A DNA stretch of 64,000 nt from the NCBI GenBank assembly GCA_037043015.1, contig CM073325.1:1056501-1120500 (forward strand). The letters run 5' to 3'. Source of the stretch: Bryum argenteum (taxonomy: Eukaryota > Streptophyta > Bryopsida > Bryales > Bryaceae). Every line of letters begins with the position of its first letter. The first letter of the stretch is position 1. The notes below the pieces were generated by a model. It was given only the letters and a program-made list of their open reading frames with translations. It was not told where the DNA came from and ran no database searches. Both the position numbers and the translations under genes were made by a program. This document shows, piece by piece, positions 1-13,560 of this stretch.

Positions 1-1902
1 AAGAAGGGATGTCGTTCAGTTCAGTGGGTCTGTGCAGGTTCCCCCGCAGACAGACAGTCTCCGTGCTCTGTGGCTTCCCTGGATTGGATTGAGCTTTTTC
101 CTGCCTTTTGCCACCGTGCCAGGCCACCTGGTTGCTACTGTCCTATTGTCGGAGACGCGGAACTCTCACCCTCCTCGCGTACTGTATGCGGTGAGTAACT
201 TCCTGCAGTGAAATGCCTGCTACAGTACAGACTGTAGAGTCCTTAGAAAATTGTGATCTTTATTGGGATCGATGAAACGTTGAAAGCGTTTGCAACATGC
301 ATCACATTTTGGACTTCTGCATGTACCGTACGAACACACCTGTTCAAAGCCCTGTTTGGAGTGCTTGAAAAGATTCATTGGTGGAGACGATAGCATGCTT
401 GGTACGAACACCGCTACAGTTTGTTCAAATGATTGTAGGTAAATTCGAGAGTCATTTTTCATGTGCACAAAAGAATGTGTCATTTGGATTTTGCATGCAA
501 ATGCTATGAAAGGAAACGTTTTCCTTACTAGTGTACTCTTTTGGCATCATCTTTTTTGTGTTAGTACGGTTGGACTACCTAAAAGCGCCAGGGGACCTAA
601 AATGGCGCTGCACCTCATTTGTAGATTGTGAAAATACAAATGTACCTCATTTGTATATAACGCTTATGGGTCAAACCTTACTTAGCACTTTGGAATTTTG
701 TATAAAATTCACAAATGTGAATTATTTACATGTTGCAAATTTTTGCAATCCTCCTGAAAACCTATTTCGAATGTGGTCATAATTTTATTTTGAGTTTACT
801 AGTGCTAAAAATAGGTCAGATCTCTTAAGTTGGTGCTTATAGGACACTCAACCTTAGTGTAAGGTAGCAGCACTCCTTTACCCTTAGTGTTGACAAGTCT
901 TGGAATGGTCAAAATTATTTATGAAGAGGATAATCTATCTTTGGCATCTTTTGAAGTATGTAAATGTAGTATTTGTAGTATCTAGAATCTGTTTACGACA
1001 GCTTTGATGAAATTTTCTCACTGCTGATTTGATTGTAATGTTGCCACACGCTATGATTAGAGTTTGCAATAACATTTTACTCTTGATGATTTCTTTAACG
1101 AAAGATCACGACAACAACTACTACTTACATGTGGGCATTCATAAAAACATAGATGGTATATAATTTTATGAAGAATCGAAAGCTATAGCATTTATAATCA
1201 AACTAATGTGGTAACACTATATTTCATTTTTAAAGAAGTGACCTTCACAATGATTGAGATTGAGAATCGTGAGGGTTTTATATTGTGTACATCAACCTTC
1301 TGCAGGTGGTGAAGCAAAGTCCTTCATGTTTGTAAACATGAGCTTAAATGTAAAATTGGGTGGATAGAAGGGCTAACACATTGAAATTTGCTAGAGAGTG
1401 TTCGTAAACTATTCAACTGCACTAATTTATGTGAGAGGAGTAGGATAGAATGTTCAAAATCACACAAGATGAAAAGCTGCACACTAGGGGCATTCAAGCA
1501 GGAGGTACATTATAGCTTATGACTTCAAAAAAAATTAACGTGCCCACAACATATACTTAGAGTACATGGGTTTAGAATACATCTACTAACTGTTGTCTTC
1601 TAGAATTCATAAATAATTTAAGTTATTTTAGAATTCATAGTTACAATTGGTCCAATCTCCTTCATACTTTCCATATTTTCCTAGATTGCTTCCCTTTATT
1701 ACTTCCTAATGAGCTTGTTTATGAAATTTGTGAGTTCTTTCGGTATGCTACCGTAAACATATTATTTGGAAAAACCGCAAATGGTTTTGGATAACATGTA
1801 CTTGGTTCCTCCCATGTGAATTCAGGTGAAAATAAACGTTCTAAAAATACAATTTTAAATTGCACTTTCTCTCAATGTAACTTAAAACAATTATAGTATA
1901 TA
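1..1902. other. Intergenic, no gene supported
   Basis: The first ~200 bases are fairly GC-rich and could be the 5' or 3' edge of a gene outside the window, but no coding exon with recognisable protein content is visible. The rest is AT-rich with only short, stop-interrupted frames. I see no RNA gene. Confidence 0.5.
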
Positions 1903-2489
1903 CTCCCTTAGTTCCATAATGTTTGATCAATTTTGCAGACCTCTTTGGATTAAGCTTAAATTTGAGAATTAAAAAGATTTGTTTGGTTGAATAGATAGCT
2001 CTCTCCTAGAGTTTTGAAGTGATATATAATTTGATTATATAGCAAATGGGGGCCAAAGGCTGGGCTCAAAATGATGAATCTAGGTCAACCCCCTTGACTT
2101 GAATTGATGATAATGATAGATGCAATGATAGTGAGTGGACAATACTCACCAAGAGCTCTATACCAATATATGATTTGATAATAATTGCTTTAGTAATCAT
2201 ACAGATTTTGCTTGTTAAAGGTTGGACAAAACTCCTTCAACCATGTTCATGTCATATATGTTGCTTGGTTGGTATGAAAAGACTCTTAATTTTGTTTATT
2301 CTAATCATGAGCTAGCTAATAGTGCACAATCATAGAACAATTGGAATAATACCATGAGGTGATCAAATGCCTTAATACATCATAGTCTGGTGATCAAAGT
2401 CCTCAATTTTGTACTTGTTTGAAACTGATCAAGCATTTTGGGTTAAAATAAAAAGGGAGTATCAATAAGACATTTTGGGACAAAGGGAG
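1903..2489. mobile_element. Stowaway-like (Tc1/mariner type) element remnant
   Basis: The left end reads CTCCCTTAGTTCCATAATG just after TA. Two nested right ends read AAAAGGGAG followed by TA (2455-2459) and GGGACAAAGGGAG followed by TA (2477-2489). The inverse complement of the outer right end (CTCCCTTTGTCCCAAAATG) is very close to the known Stowaway terminal repeat, and TA is that superfamily's target duplication. The left and inner right ends also share an inverted TTGATCA core. At ~560-590 bp it is long for a Stowaway MITE and codes for nothing, so it is non-autonomous. The two right ends suggest a nested or partly duplicated copy. Confidence 0.65.
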
Positions 2490-3229
2490 TATAAAATTTG
2501 CAAACATCTCATAAATCAACACTCATTATCTTATAAATGGTTTGATTGCTTTTTAGCAATAAGACCACATTTTTCTAAAAAGTGTCATAAATAGAAACAA
2601 TGGTAAGTTATTTCGATTTCAATTGTACAATCTTCTAGTATACATATTGTACATCATGTGAATCAAATTATGAGTCATAAAGCCCCATAGATTGCGTGAT
2701 CATAGTGTACTATTAATAAAAAACATTACAAAATCTCAACATACTCACTTTCAAGTCAAAATGCTACCAATAGACTTATTGCAATGAAGAATCCACCAAC
2801 TACAACGATGTAATTGTTCATCTTAATAACACCATTGAACAAATTAAAAAACAAGAGAAATATTTCTTTGCACATATAATGGCCTTGGAATGATGAAAAT
2901 TGCTTCAAAGTTTACAACGGACAAAATGTCCAAAGTAGACCCCTTGCACAAAAATAAATGCCATAAATTCCTCACATCTTGGATGGAATTTAGTATTCTA
3001 CTACAAGAACTAGCATTCTAATTGGAATTCATTTAACAAATAAAGTTGATATTTAACGAAGGATGAATGAGAAACTTCTCCTTGAAAACCATGTCTTTAC
3101 TTTAGTTTTTTCAAGATAAAAACATCATTGTAGATCCAATAATTAAACCATTTATATCAAAAATATTTAAACTAAAGAGTTTTTAAATTACATCATGACA
3201 TCATAATTATGAAATTTTTTCTTTCAAAA
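2490..3229. other. AT-rich intergenic, nothing recognised
   Basis: Only short open frames are present. No coding, RNA or repeat structure could be supported. Confidence 0.4.
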
Positions 3230-3470
3230 ATTAGATTTTTCATAGTTGGTTTGTAACGGTAAAACATGCTTCATGTTTAAAAATCCGAAAAGAAGAGCTG
3301 CCTTCACTAATTGCATGCCAGTAACTCATACATTATTTTATGATTCTAAGAATTTGATGACATAAAGTGGATCTAAATCAATAATTCCTTACAGTAATTC
3401 AATTGAAAACGGAGTTTGGATGAAGAAGTTATTGTTGTTCAAAGTTGTTGTTTGTTATCCATAATGTTGT
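3230..3470. repeat. Dispersed AT-rich repeat, family A, copy 1
   Basis: The stretch with AAAACATGCTTCATGTTT, then an AGCTGCCTTCACTAA block and GCATGCCAGTAACTCATA, recurs with divergence at about 44680-44830, 44940-45190 and 62750-62950. All copies keep the same order of blocks: aaacatgc..catgtt, ctgcctt.acta, a stretch ending in a rich cata/atta string, then acacaaa-type sequence. No coding capacity is seen. The element type is unknown; it may be part of a longer non-autonomous element. Confidence 0.6.
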
Positions 3471-4205
3471 ATTTCGACATTTGGCTTATTTAAGGGTGAA
3501 GGTTGAGAGACTAATATGAAAAATTGTTATTATCTCTCTATGAACTAAGGCACATAGTTTATGTTTTTATGACATTATGATCTCAGGGACTGCGGGTCGG
3601 ATCGGACCACATGAGGTGTTGTTGAAAGCAGATTTCTACGTAGGGTGTGAGAAACAATTGGATTGCAAATTGGGTCGACTAGGTTGACTCGGTCAACGAT
3701 CCCAAGATATTGAATTTCAAAGTATTCGTTCCATAAATATTAGAAATTATTTATATGTATTAGTGTCGCAACGGATCATGCTATTTTGCGAGGTTCATGC
3801 ATTCATTTTTTTATTTGTTGGATATATTTTGTGGCCTTAGTTTACGATAGAGAAATGGTATTTCCAATAATATTACATTTATGCTCATATTTATAGCAAC
3901 AGAATCTTCAACTTTAGGATACTTAAATGTATAAGAACTGCGATAAAGATGTGTTGTATTTTCCTTCGAAGATGCACTATGTATTGTACAATTATATACT
4001 TGCTTCTTTGTAGGCTTGATGCTTTTGCTATGTTGTTTCTCGCTTTCAGACTAAAATCCCTATTTTCTTGTACAATCACTTAGAAGATTCTTAGAATTGC
4101 ACACATTGCCGGTGCATTCGGATTGCTCTTGCATACTTGAATTCCTTTGAACCATACATATTTCCATCCCTCTCAAATACTTTGTGACTCGGTACTATTG
4201 GGCCA

Positions 4206-4207
<2 letters not shown>

Positions 4208-4238
<31 letters not shown>
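4208..4238 (+). repeat. Long poly(T) tract
   Basis: An uninterrupted run of about 28 T lies in AT-rich intergenic DNA. It could be the inverted poly(A) tail of a retroposon on the minus strand, but no element body was identified beside it. The open frame through it (one run of Phe codons) is an artefact of the homopolymer. Confidence 0.8.
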
Positions 4239-4240
<2 letters not shown>

Positions 4241-5104
4241 ATTATTAGATTGTTCTTTATTGGAAAATTAGTGAGATATTCTAATGACTACTTTGTAAAG
4301 TCAATTTCTTCTAGATTATGCCAAACCTGCATTTATTTTTGCTGTAAATCAGTCAGTAAGAGCTCTGGAATGTCGGGTCAGTCCGTTATCAAACCCTAAA
4401 CCCCCTGAGAATTTTGTTTGTTGTGCCCCTTGTCTGCCCTGTTCTCCAACCTCCCGATCGTTGGTGCAGAGCTCAGCCCGACCTGCCCTCCCAGACCCTT
4501 AATCCTAAAATTTGCCAAATAACCTCATAAAATGCAAATTTTTTGATGCAATTTTTGTAGCAGTAACCTTGGAGGGTAACTCACACACCCTCAAAAAATC
4601 ACCCTAAAATATCAATTTTTACTAAGAAACTAACGGTGACCAAAACAACAAAAGACTGTTTCGATTTTTAAGGAGCTTTAGGGGTTAATATTGATATTTT
4701 CTATTGTTAAGAAATTAGTGTTTATAGGTTTGAGTATAGTCTCACACTAATGTCCTTGTAAGTGCTTTTTCCTATATGTACAAACTTATATTTATACCAA
4801 ATCACCCTCATAATGATATTTGAAGTAATTTGACCTTTGGAGTTATTTGGGATCCAAATTGAGTTTGGGGTTTTAGATATTTTAGATGTTCTTGTAGCAT
4901 GTTTGCGGACTCACCCAAAATGAAAGTTTTATAACTCTTACAAGGGAAAGTTTAAGTGAAATGGCCTAATTACTATTGAAAACATTGCAATCTTCTGAAA
5001 GATCTATGATCTCCTACCGAGTAGTTTAACTTAGAGATGTGAATATGAATAATGCTTTAGAAGTCTTCGCTTGGTGTAGTTTAACTTTGAGGTGTGAATA
5101 TGAA

Positions 5105-5330
5105 TAACGCTTTAGACGTCTTCACTTGGTGGTTGCGACTCATGGCCCCCAATATGGTACCATTCTCCTCGCCGGTGTGGTGCTCACCCACTATAGTCCA
5201 CCTAACTATGGTGAGGGGTTCTTAAACCTTGTTGAATGGGTATGTCAAAATCCTTTTGGAAAACCAATGTCACGTACTTCTATGGCATTAGTAATTGGCA
5301 AAAAACTAGCATAGTCTCTACCATGAGGGG
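5105..5330 (+). mobile_element. tRNA-derived SINE, degenerate copy
   Basis: This stretch matches the inverse complement of 56210-56470, block by block: a TTGGTGGTTG..GACTCATGG start, then GCCGGTGTGGTGCTCACC, then CTATAGTCCACCTAACTATG, then a CCTTGTTGAATGGGTA block, then AAATCCTTTTGG. In the better copy the first ~70 bases resemble a tRNA promoter with an A-box-like TGGCTTGGTGG and a B-box-like GGGTTCCATTCCCC. Here the B box region is degraded (CCATTCTCCTCG). Confidence 0.6.
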
Positions 5331-6624
5331 TTAGTAGTCACACCATTGATGTAGTAAGCTCTGTACATACATCCAAGGATAGCACAAACACTACATTAAC
5401 TTCTAGTTGGTTTCCTCTCTTTGTGAATAGGAAGCCAACCTACAAAATGTAACTTATACTAAGATTATACGGAGTATGCAAATGGTCATATATCCATAGT
5501 TTTGACAAATTTGCAACATGTTAAGGCAGTGGTAACGCCAGAGAATTACGAAGTTTTCAATCTTGTGAGATACTTCCAAATAAAAATTATACTGTGATTG
5601 CGTAAGGGCCACTTCTGGCTTTTGTGATGATTTTGGATATTTGAATTCGCATGCAAACAGAATCAAAAGCTTAGGGAAACCACAATCCAAGCATATGTCA
5701 CCTTGTTCATAAAATTAAAACAACTGTTGTTGGTGACCGAAAAATTAGGTTTCCAAATTTTTAACACTAGAGTTAGCCATACCTCAACGTCATATCGGGC
5801 ATCACGAAAATACATATAGTTTGAATGCCACGACTTTCTCAGGACGGAACTCATATAAATTTCAACTGTTTTCTTAAAATAAGAATACTTAGAGATTGCA
5901 AAAAACATAAAAAAATTCTCGATCCCAAAAAATAATGTCAGGAAGAGGAAATTGAGGAAAAAAAGCCACCAAACGCTTTGTCATATACTAAGACTGATCA
6001 GGAGGGCGGCCCAGTGAGGAGGGCCTTCGTACCTCGGAGCACGGGAAGGCCATGCAGAGGGCGAAGGATTTAATTTCAAGCAAATGGCATCTGGAAGCAT
6101 CTGCAAACAATTGTTATTCCCTCATCGAAAGCATGCATGTCTGCCTTGAATGTTACTTTCACAGACCCCCTCTTCACGTTGAACTTGCTACTGCCGCACT
6201 CAGCACTCCGACTACACAAAATAATACTAGATTTTATGCTCCGGCGTCACGCTGTCGACTGAACATGTGTACCACCAACACACCTGAACAATGCTCATGC
6301 CCGTGGCATATCCCACTTCCCGCCTCAGATCAGATAGTGTAAATACCTTATTAACGTCACCTGTCTGCTGGCACTGAGCTCGTTTTGCATAACAACAGTT
6401 ATCCTGTCATCCTATGCACTGTAGAGACAGCTAAGCAATTAAATTGTGATTGGTGTGGGCCTTTCACTCCGTGTGGGACCCAAAAATTTCAACAGTGAGT
6501 TACGTCCGCGACAACGACTCTGGTAATTTCATGAAGTGACTCAGAAGAGGACGACCTTTTTTATACACTCTGAGGAGCAGGTGGAAGGAATGAATAGGGT
6601 GAGTAGCCTAGAGGATTTGTTGCA
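5331..6624. other. Intergenic region downstream of VPS51
   Basis: This holds the probable 3' UTR and terminator of VPS51 next to 6625 and AT-rich sequence further out. The frame at 6052-6342 shows no domain or splice context, so no gene is called. Confidence 0.4.
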
Positions 6625-9600
6625 CTACGAAACTGTTTGTACAGGCGATCCTTCTTTGGCAGATTCCATCTTGGCTTTCTTCATTTGCACGAGCCTATCC
6701 AAGATGGCTGTCTCTAGTGGTACTGGGTCTTGGCATCGTTCTGACGCTGCTGAACAAACCTGCAATCGAAAAGTCAAACTAATGAGTCAATCGTATTCGG
6801 AGATAGTATTTACTGGCCCACCTATTCAGAAATTTGTCCAGATTGGCCGGGTCGTTGAGACACTTACTTCATCTAACATGATTTCAACTACTGTTCCGTT
6901 GTCAACCACATTTTGCAGCGGTTCTCTGAGGTAATGACAGTCCAATTGGATCTGTTGATAGCCACCACGGTTGAAAGTCTGAAGTCGTACACATTCTTCG
7001 AACGTCTTCAGCGTCATTTTCACGACCGTTGATATCACCCATGGCTGCAACAAACAAAGCACTCAACTTTTAAACTTGCGGTGATTTGACGATCTTGATA
7101 ACTAACTGGTGCCCACTCAACTACAACCAATTAGTATGGGTTACACCTGTACCATTCTTAAGCAGTGAGTATAAGTAACAGGAAGGATAGGAGCCACGGT
7201 TTTGTGCTTGAACGGGATCAAAGTCAGTGCAGGTTTGTCTCTGATAGTACTTTCGACTTGGAGACAAACAGAGAATGATTTGAATTCAAGATCGAGATGC
7301 ATTTTTGAAAGACAGACCTGAGTGTACTCAAGTTTCGTGAAGATCTCCACTTTCTCTGTAAAAAGCCTCGCTACGTCTCTTTCCAGTAACTGACTCCGAG
7401 CATTTGCACGAGTGGAAAGAACGCGATGACCATCTTCTCTTACGGAGGCACTACGAGATGAGCCTATGCTGCCAGAACTGTCAGAGCGCCGATGGGTACG
7501 GGGTGGCCCTGAAGGGAGTAACTGCTGCACCTCTGCTTGGAGCCTCTCTACCTAGAACCAGCAGCAACAGTTAGATACCATAAAAGCAGTCAGAAGCCCA
7601 TTTCACTCGACCGTCAATGTTCAAGGACGTGATCACACTGCCCATGCATGAAGCCTCGCTATATTCTTTATATAGTCAGCTAAACTACTCAAAGATAGAA
7701 TGGTTATCAGACTCGTGAAATCCAATTGACTGCTGTACCAATTTGCTGAAATCTGATGGATGACTGGCTCAGAGCTGTCTTTCAGAGCTCCGTGAATATC
7801 AGAAAAACGATAACATCAGCATTGCTATCGCATCATTCAAAATACGGCGATCGAGGTTTTTGCGCTGTTATTTGATCATGATAAAAGAGTGCTGTAGTAC
7901 CAACCTCTTGCAGAAGTAAGTCCGCAAACATACGGACATCTCTTGGTTCCTTGTACTGCGAGTTCCACAGCATAAAGCATAAGACGTTGATTGATTTTTG
8001 GAAACGAATAGTTTGAGAAAGAATAGATTCACAAGAAACTCAGGCAACCAGCATCGTATTACGCCTACCGTAGTGAAAACGATCGAATATAGTACTAAAG
8101 CATCTTTCAGTTTCTACGTCCAAAGCCGATGACTAACCTTCAACCAGTTGGGAGTATCCACAGCCTTCCGTACAATGACAGATAATTTGCGAGCTTGAAT
8201 GTCGACGTACTGCCACCAAATCGAAGTCAATCAAGTTAAGAACAAGTCTACGTCCTAACAAGCATTTTCAGAAATAAAATACTCTAGACCTATGTCACTG
8301 CAACTATAACCAAATTGATACCATTGTGAATCGTCACTAACAGCAACAATTCTCACAGAAAGAGAGGAAATACCTGCTGAAGCAGCCTCTCTCCAGCGGT
8401 ATTAAGAAAACGACATATCTCAGAAGGCACAAATGCAGGACGTCCGTCAGACCCCATAGCACCCCCACCAGGAAACCAAGTCCCTACCAACTGCAAAGAG
8501 AAATTCAACAGAATACATTCAGCGTCAATTTCGGAAATTCACAATGTGATTATTAAGTTAATAATATGGCTCCAAGATCTAAATGCGCTAAGATAAATAG
8601 ATCTAGGCTTCAGCAAACTGCAAAATAAACAAAATGGTAATCGTGAAAATTCCATACTTCAGTGATTCGTGGAACAGCAGTTTGATAAAGGTACACTGAA
8701 AGCAGTGACACCAAAAGTATCAAGCTTGGAGTCACAGCCTGCGGAGATGATTTGTCTGCTGATGATGAGGTTTCAACAGACCGGACACACATAAACAGAA
8801 AATGATCCACAAGGTTGGTGAAGAGCTCCTGGAAACCTCCTTGGACCAGGTCAGTGTATTCATCTGCCCAGCGGAGGATATATAGTTTACCGTTGTCCAA
8901 AAGTTCCTTCAGGTCCTGCAAGATGCGGATGTTTTGTGATTGCACGATCAGAGCGAGCGGTTATTCGAAAACTCCTGAAGAAATTCGACTAATAACTAAC
9001 ACATGAATATGAATCTGTAGACAATCTCCAACAAATGAACACCTTTTATGTAATGTCCGTGCTTGAGTACATGGAAAAATGGTGCAGAATCTCATACCTG
9101 TAAGACTTCAAGGCTGCCATCGATAGTTGTCCTTTGTGCACCCTCGAGGAGAGATTTAAGAGACTTCGGATGCTGCTTGGCATCTGGGTTTCTTGAATCC
9201 ACTACAGCTAAAGAGTCTGAAATCACAACCACAGTATCATCAAATTTCAGACATATTTGGACACGATGTAAAACCTCAAGAGCCAATCTTAACAGGTAAA
9301 AGTGTTGTACAGAGATAATTAAACTGATGTAGTGCTTGTAGCTAGATAGATCATGTTGTATGACGGAATAAAAGTAATGAACCTAACATTCAATACCGTA
9401 TGCGAGTACTTTAATGGTTCCCAAGAATTAGCAAGAGGGCAAACAGCTACCACACATCTGAAATACAGATAGCGAGGTATTCTGAATCTCCATGACCAGC
9501 AATGCAGACGTGAAACATGAAGTACCCAAACTAATTCAACGGTAGAGAAGATGGAACGTTCTTACCCTTTATCCGATTGTAAAGGCTATGAAACTGGTTC

Positions 9601-12600
9601 GAAACGTGCTTTCGCACAGCATCCTCCACGGCCTAAGATATGAACTAGGAGTGAGAATAAATGTCGCAAGACGACCTTCATTTCGACTAAATCTGTTGCT
9701 TGATCTAATCCTCAGCTGGGATTACTATGTGAAAGGTGCTGAAATACGAAAGGAAACACTATCGACAAAAAGTGTAGAATTCAAGATAGGCATGCATCTG
9801 GAATGTACCTCAGAAGCGCGTTCTGGAAGATTTGCCTGCGGCACTAATTCATGCATCCTTGTAACATCAATCGAAAGTTGCCCTACATGCACACCACTGA
9901 TTAAACATGACTAAAGCGTGCTATTCCTAAACCGTGAACACAAATGAATCTGAAATGACATTCATAGGAGAAGTTAAGGCAGAGACTCACGAAAAGAAGC
10001 ATTCAGCTCTCCTGCGGACATATTTCCACTCTCAGGTTGCAGTGAGAGCTGGACAGTCTCGAAGTAACTACAAGAAACCACGTGAAGAAGAAAATATCAA
10101 CAGATAATCGAAGGATGATAGTAGAACAGTTCATTGAGAAACCAAAAAAGAAGAAGGGGAAGAATAAATGCACAAGGATATCATGGTGGAGCATCAGTGT
10201 TTTAACACAGAGAGACGATGAGATCAATGAATGTAGTATAGAGAGCAGAGCAGAAATGCGGAGGCCTAATTATCTTACTCATCAAAGAACTCGTTTGCAG
10301 CTTGCAAGAGACGCTCTTCACCCGTCGGAAATAGCTCTCGAAATGTGACTGCTTTCTCTAAAAACTCTTGTATGAAATCCTGGTGAACGGACATATTTAC
10401 AACACACGAATCAAGCTTGATTTGCTTCATTTTGAATTTGATTTTATGCCAACTTGAATCCGTCCCCCCATCCAATATCACATTTTCATGAAGTTAAATC
10501 GAACGGTTCAAGTCTCGAAAAGGGCCAAATACCTTCTCTTCTTCCTCCAGCAGATCTCGTCTTGAAGCAGAAGATTCTAGTGCCTTTAAACCTTGTTGTG
10601 AAGCATGCCGTTTGCTTAAATCTAACTTTGCTTTCAATTCATTTTCATCATGACGTGAAAGAAATGTCTCCATCATTGTGTCTACCTGAAAGCAAAAAAT
10701 GACAACTCCGCAGGTAAGCATATCTCCTTGCCTTGAACGCGATAATTGCCCTACTGCACACCGCCCTAACTCATCACATAATGCATTTATAAAGAGCATG
10801 AGGCCCGAACCGGATGGTTGAGTTGCTGTAGAAGTGCAACTGCTTGAGCTCGAGCTGAAAGCGGAATGGAGCGATCCATCACCTGCGCCTGCAAACAGTT
10901 TCACCATCAGATGAAGATAGCATCACAGATGGACAAACCAGGAAACAAGGTCAAAGAGACTAAGTGACTTCCACGTTGGATTCGGTTAAGGGACAGCACA
11001 CATCTATGGCGGCTTTCAGTTCTTCAGTGACTAAAGCTGGCAGCCAAACAGAGGTGGAGTGCGTACTTGTAGACGTTTGATGAGAGTGCTAATAATTGCA
11101 TCAGATTCTTCCTTGCATGTCCGAAACGAGGAGTGGCCATATGCCTGCTCTACCAACAGATACGTCAAGAAACCGCAAACACACATGCTAGGGTTACCAG
11201 ACACGGTGGGGCAGAGCACAATGGTTAAGACCTACTCTGCTTCTCAGAACACCACTCAAGATCTCAAATAGAGCGTCACCTTACAGAGTACCAAAAGAAT
11301 TACCTTCAAAATCGGTAGAGCACCTTGATAATACTTCACAGCTCCAGCATAGTTCTCAGAGTTCATGCACTTGCGAAGTCGCTGCGGCAAATCAAATATG
11401 AACTGCACAATCCACGAGCGAAGTGCTCAGACGAAGTTCTACCAAATAACTTGTTTCTTCTGTGCATCTACTAGAAAGATGTCCGTTCTGCTAAAGAGGA
11501 CGAGCTACTACACCTGATAATGATCTCAAATTTAGTATTATCTGAATAAATTTTCCACGAACAACTCATGCTTCGATCGAGCAAAGACACATATCATCAC
11601 CTAGCCCCATCAGTTGAGAGTGGTCAATGATTCAACATAGCATCAGCTGCCTCTGCTCAGATTAGGTCTTCATTAAGAACTCTTAATAGATCAAGATGTG
11701 CTAGAATATGCCCAGATCCGTCGATATCGAAAACAGCAGGATGGAAGAACTATAGAAGTACTAGATGCTCTTCTCACATCCAAACATCATAAGCCGACAC
11801 ACTGGTAGAGCTAGAAACTGCACCTGGACCTTTCGAAGAAGACTTCGAGTACCATTGAGTTCCTCAATTCTTTCACGTCGTTCACATAATGAAGCATTGA
11901 TGCCATCACTTTTCCCTCGTACAACAGTGACCTGCTCAGTGATTGAACATTGGATCTTCATTACCAAGTATAACACGAAGTGCTTATTCTACCCAATTGG
12001 TAAGAATGATACACAAACAGAACGAATCTGAATGAAAAAACAGAATGAAGTTGTAGTTTAAAATGTTACCGTGTTAAGAAGCTGATCCATGTTAGATTCC
12101 ATGCCCGAGACATTTTCCTTCATACTGCATTGACAAAAAGCAGGTTATAGAAGATAGTTAATTTAATTATTTCTGCCGAAATTCCAAACCGAAAATAAGA
12201 CTAGACGTACCGTCGAATGGTATCAGTTGCACTTATGAACTTGTTGTAATTTTCGTACACTAACATTTGCATATCACTATCCAGGTTCTTGATTTCAGCT
12301 GCCATTTCCACATGCCGTTGCAGCAAGCGATCCACGGGCGTTTTGCGAAGCTGAGAGACCAAAATCGATACGGGGAATAAGTAGCTGGTCAGAAAGGAAA
12401 ATGCGAGGGTTGCGGATGAAATAAGAGGTTTCTTGAGAACGCACCAGTGATGCAATGTAGTGATCGGAGTCAAAATTCGGAAGATTAATTCCTTGCATGG
12501 TGTCACGGCGGCCGAGTTTCGACTCGGTTTCGGGCGAGCCGGAGCCATAGAAGCTACTGAGAAGCTCGCGCAGTCGCTTGGACTTCTCGTCCTGCTCTTT

Positions 12601-12609
12601 GGCCGCCAT
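6625..12609 (-). CDS. VPS51: Vacuolar protein sorting-associated protein 51 (GARP/EARP tethering subunit)
   Basis: VPS51 is the shared subunit of the GARP and EARP complexes, which tether endosome-derived vesicles at the trans-Golgi or recycling endosomes. Exons in transcript order: 12609-12445, 12350-12211, 12124-12070, 11931-11824, 11402-11304, 11144-11067, 10888-10811, 10685-10533, 10379-10279, 10067-9991, 9882-9809, 9632-9566, 9287-9098, 8915-8658, 8490-8374, 8209-8138, 7955-7905, 7551-7318, 7044-6868, 6759-6625; all read GT..AG. The spliced product is ~810 residues, near the plant family's usual ~780. The N-terminal Vps51 domain contains [20 protein letters not shown] and [16 protein letters not shown]; conserved C-terminal blocks are [30 protein letters not shown] and [10 protein letters not shown]. 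The start is the first in-frame ATG before the conserved [14 protein letters not shown]. One joint (exon 12 to 13) is out of phase. A 37-nt candidate exon at 9446-9410 would repair it but is not proven. Confidence 0.93.
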
Positions 12610-13560
12610 CTCTTCTGCGCCTGCTCCCCGAGTGCCACTACTTCACACTGACCGAGATAGCACTACTACACCATGGGATCAATCCCTCGGGATTCGGTTC
12701 CGCAATGTGAGCTCCTTGGCTTCGTTACTACTCGAGCAGAGAAGCTCCTTTCCTCACAACTTCTTCCCAATCAGAGTTCCAGTGCCTTGCGATCCGAAAA
12801 CCCTAGAATAAATTTTTGTCGATCCTTGCGCACTCGCTCCGATCTCACGTCAATCAGGGCTGCGCTCTTGCTAGTCCCCTGCGACTCTGTCCCTGGAGGA
12901 GAGGCACTCATTTGGAGACGAAGACCCTCCGTGGATGATAATCATCCGTTTGGATGTCGCTAGTCGATGTCCTTTTTAATATCACCCTCTCCAATATCAC
13001 CACTCTGTAGAAACAGTGGAGGAGACTAATTTAATTCTTCATTTGACTCATCTCCAAAGAAGAGATATGAAATCTCAAATGAAGAGTAAATTGAAGGTTG
13101 TGAGCACATTAATCCTGCTCATGGCTGTCCGTGGGAGTACATTTATGATGAACCTTATTTGGCATTTGTAATAGAAGTTGGCTTAAACCTTTAAAATCCA
13201 AGCATTTTTTGGACTTTATACCTGAAATTTCTAGATGAATTAGATTTTGGCTCCCCAAATTTTACCACATACACTTTGTACTATAGGGAGGACTGAGTTA
13301 AAAACGTAGGCAAAATAATACTTCGAATCCTTCATCTAGGTTGCCAGAAATAGCAAAAAACCAATTTGGTTGCCATGGATCTCTAGGAGTCATGTGTACT
13401 ATAGGGGACCTCCCATGTTGACCAAGACTTTGGGTGCATGGGGTTTTTTAATAGGAGAACTTTCGTAATGAATATGGAGTCTATAGTCTCATCTTATGTC
13501 GTGACTCTAAATACTCAAGTTTTTATTTTTTTTTTTTTTTTTCTTAGTGAGTCTTACTTG
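12610..13560. other. VPS51 upstream region and intergenic DNA
   Basis: 12610-12900 is moderately GC-rich and is the likely promoter and 5' UTR of VPS51 on the minus strand. Beyond this the sequence is AT-rich, ending in a ~22-base T run near 13529-13552. No gene is supported. Confidence 0.5.

Noticed and set aside
4184..4399. 71-codon frame with a Phe run
   Set aside because: Created by the poly(T) tract.
6536..6934. 132-codon plus-strand frame
   Set aside because: It runs antisense across the last two exons and an intron of VPS51.
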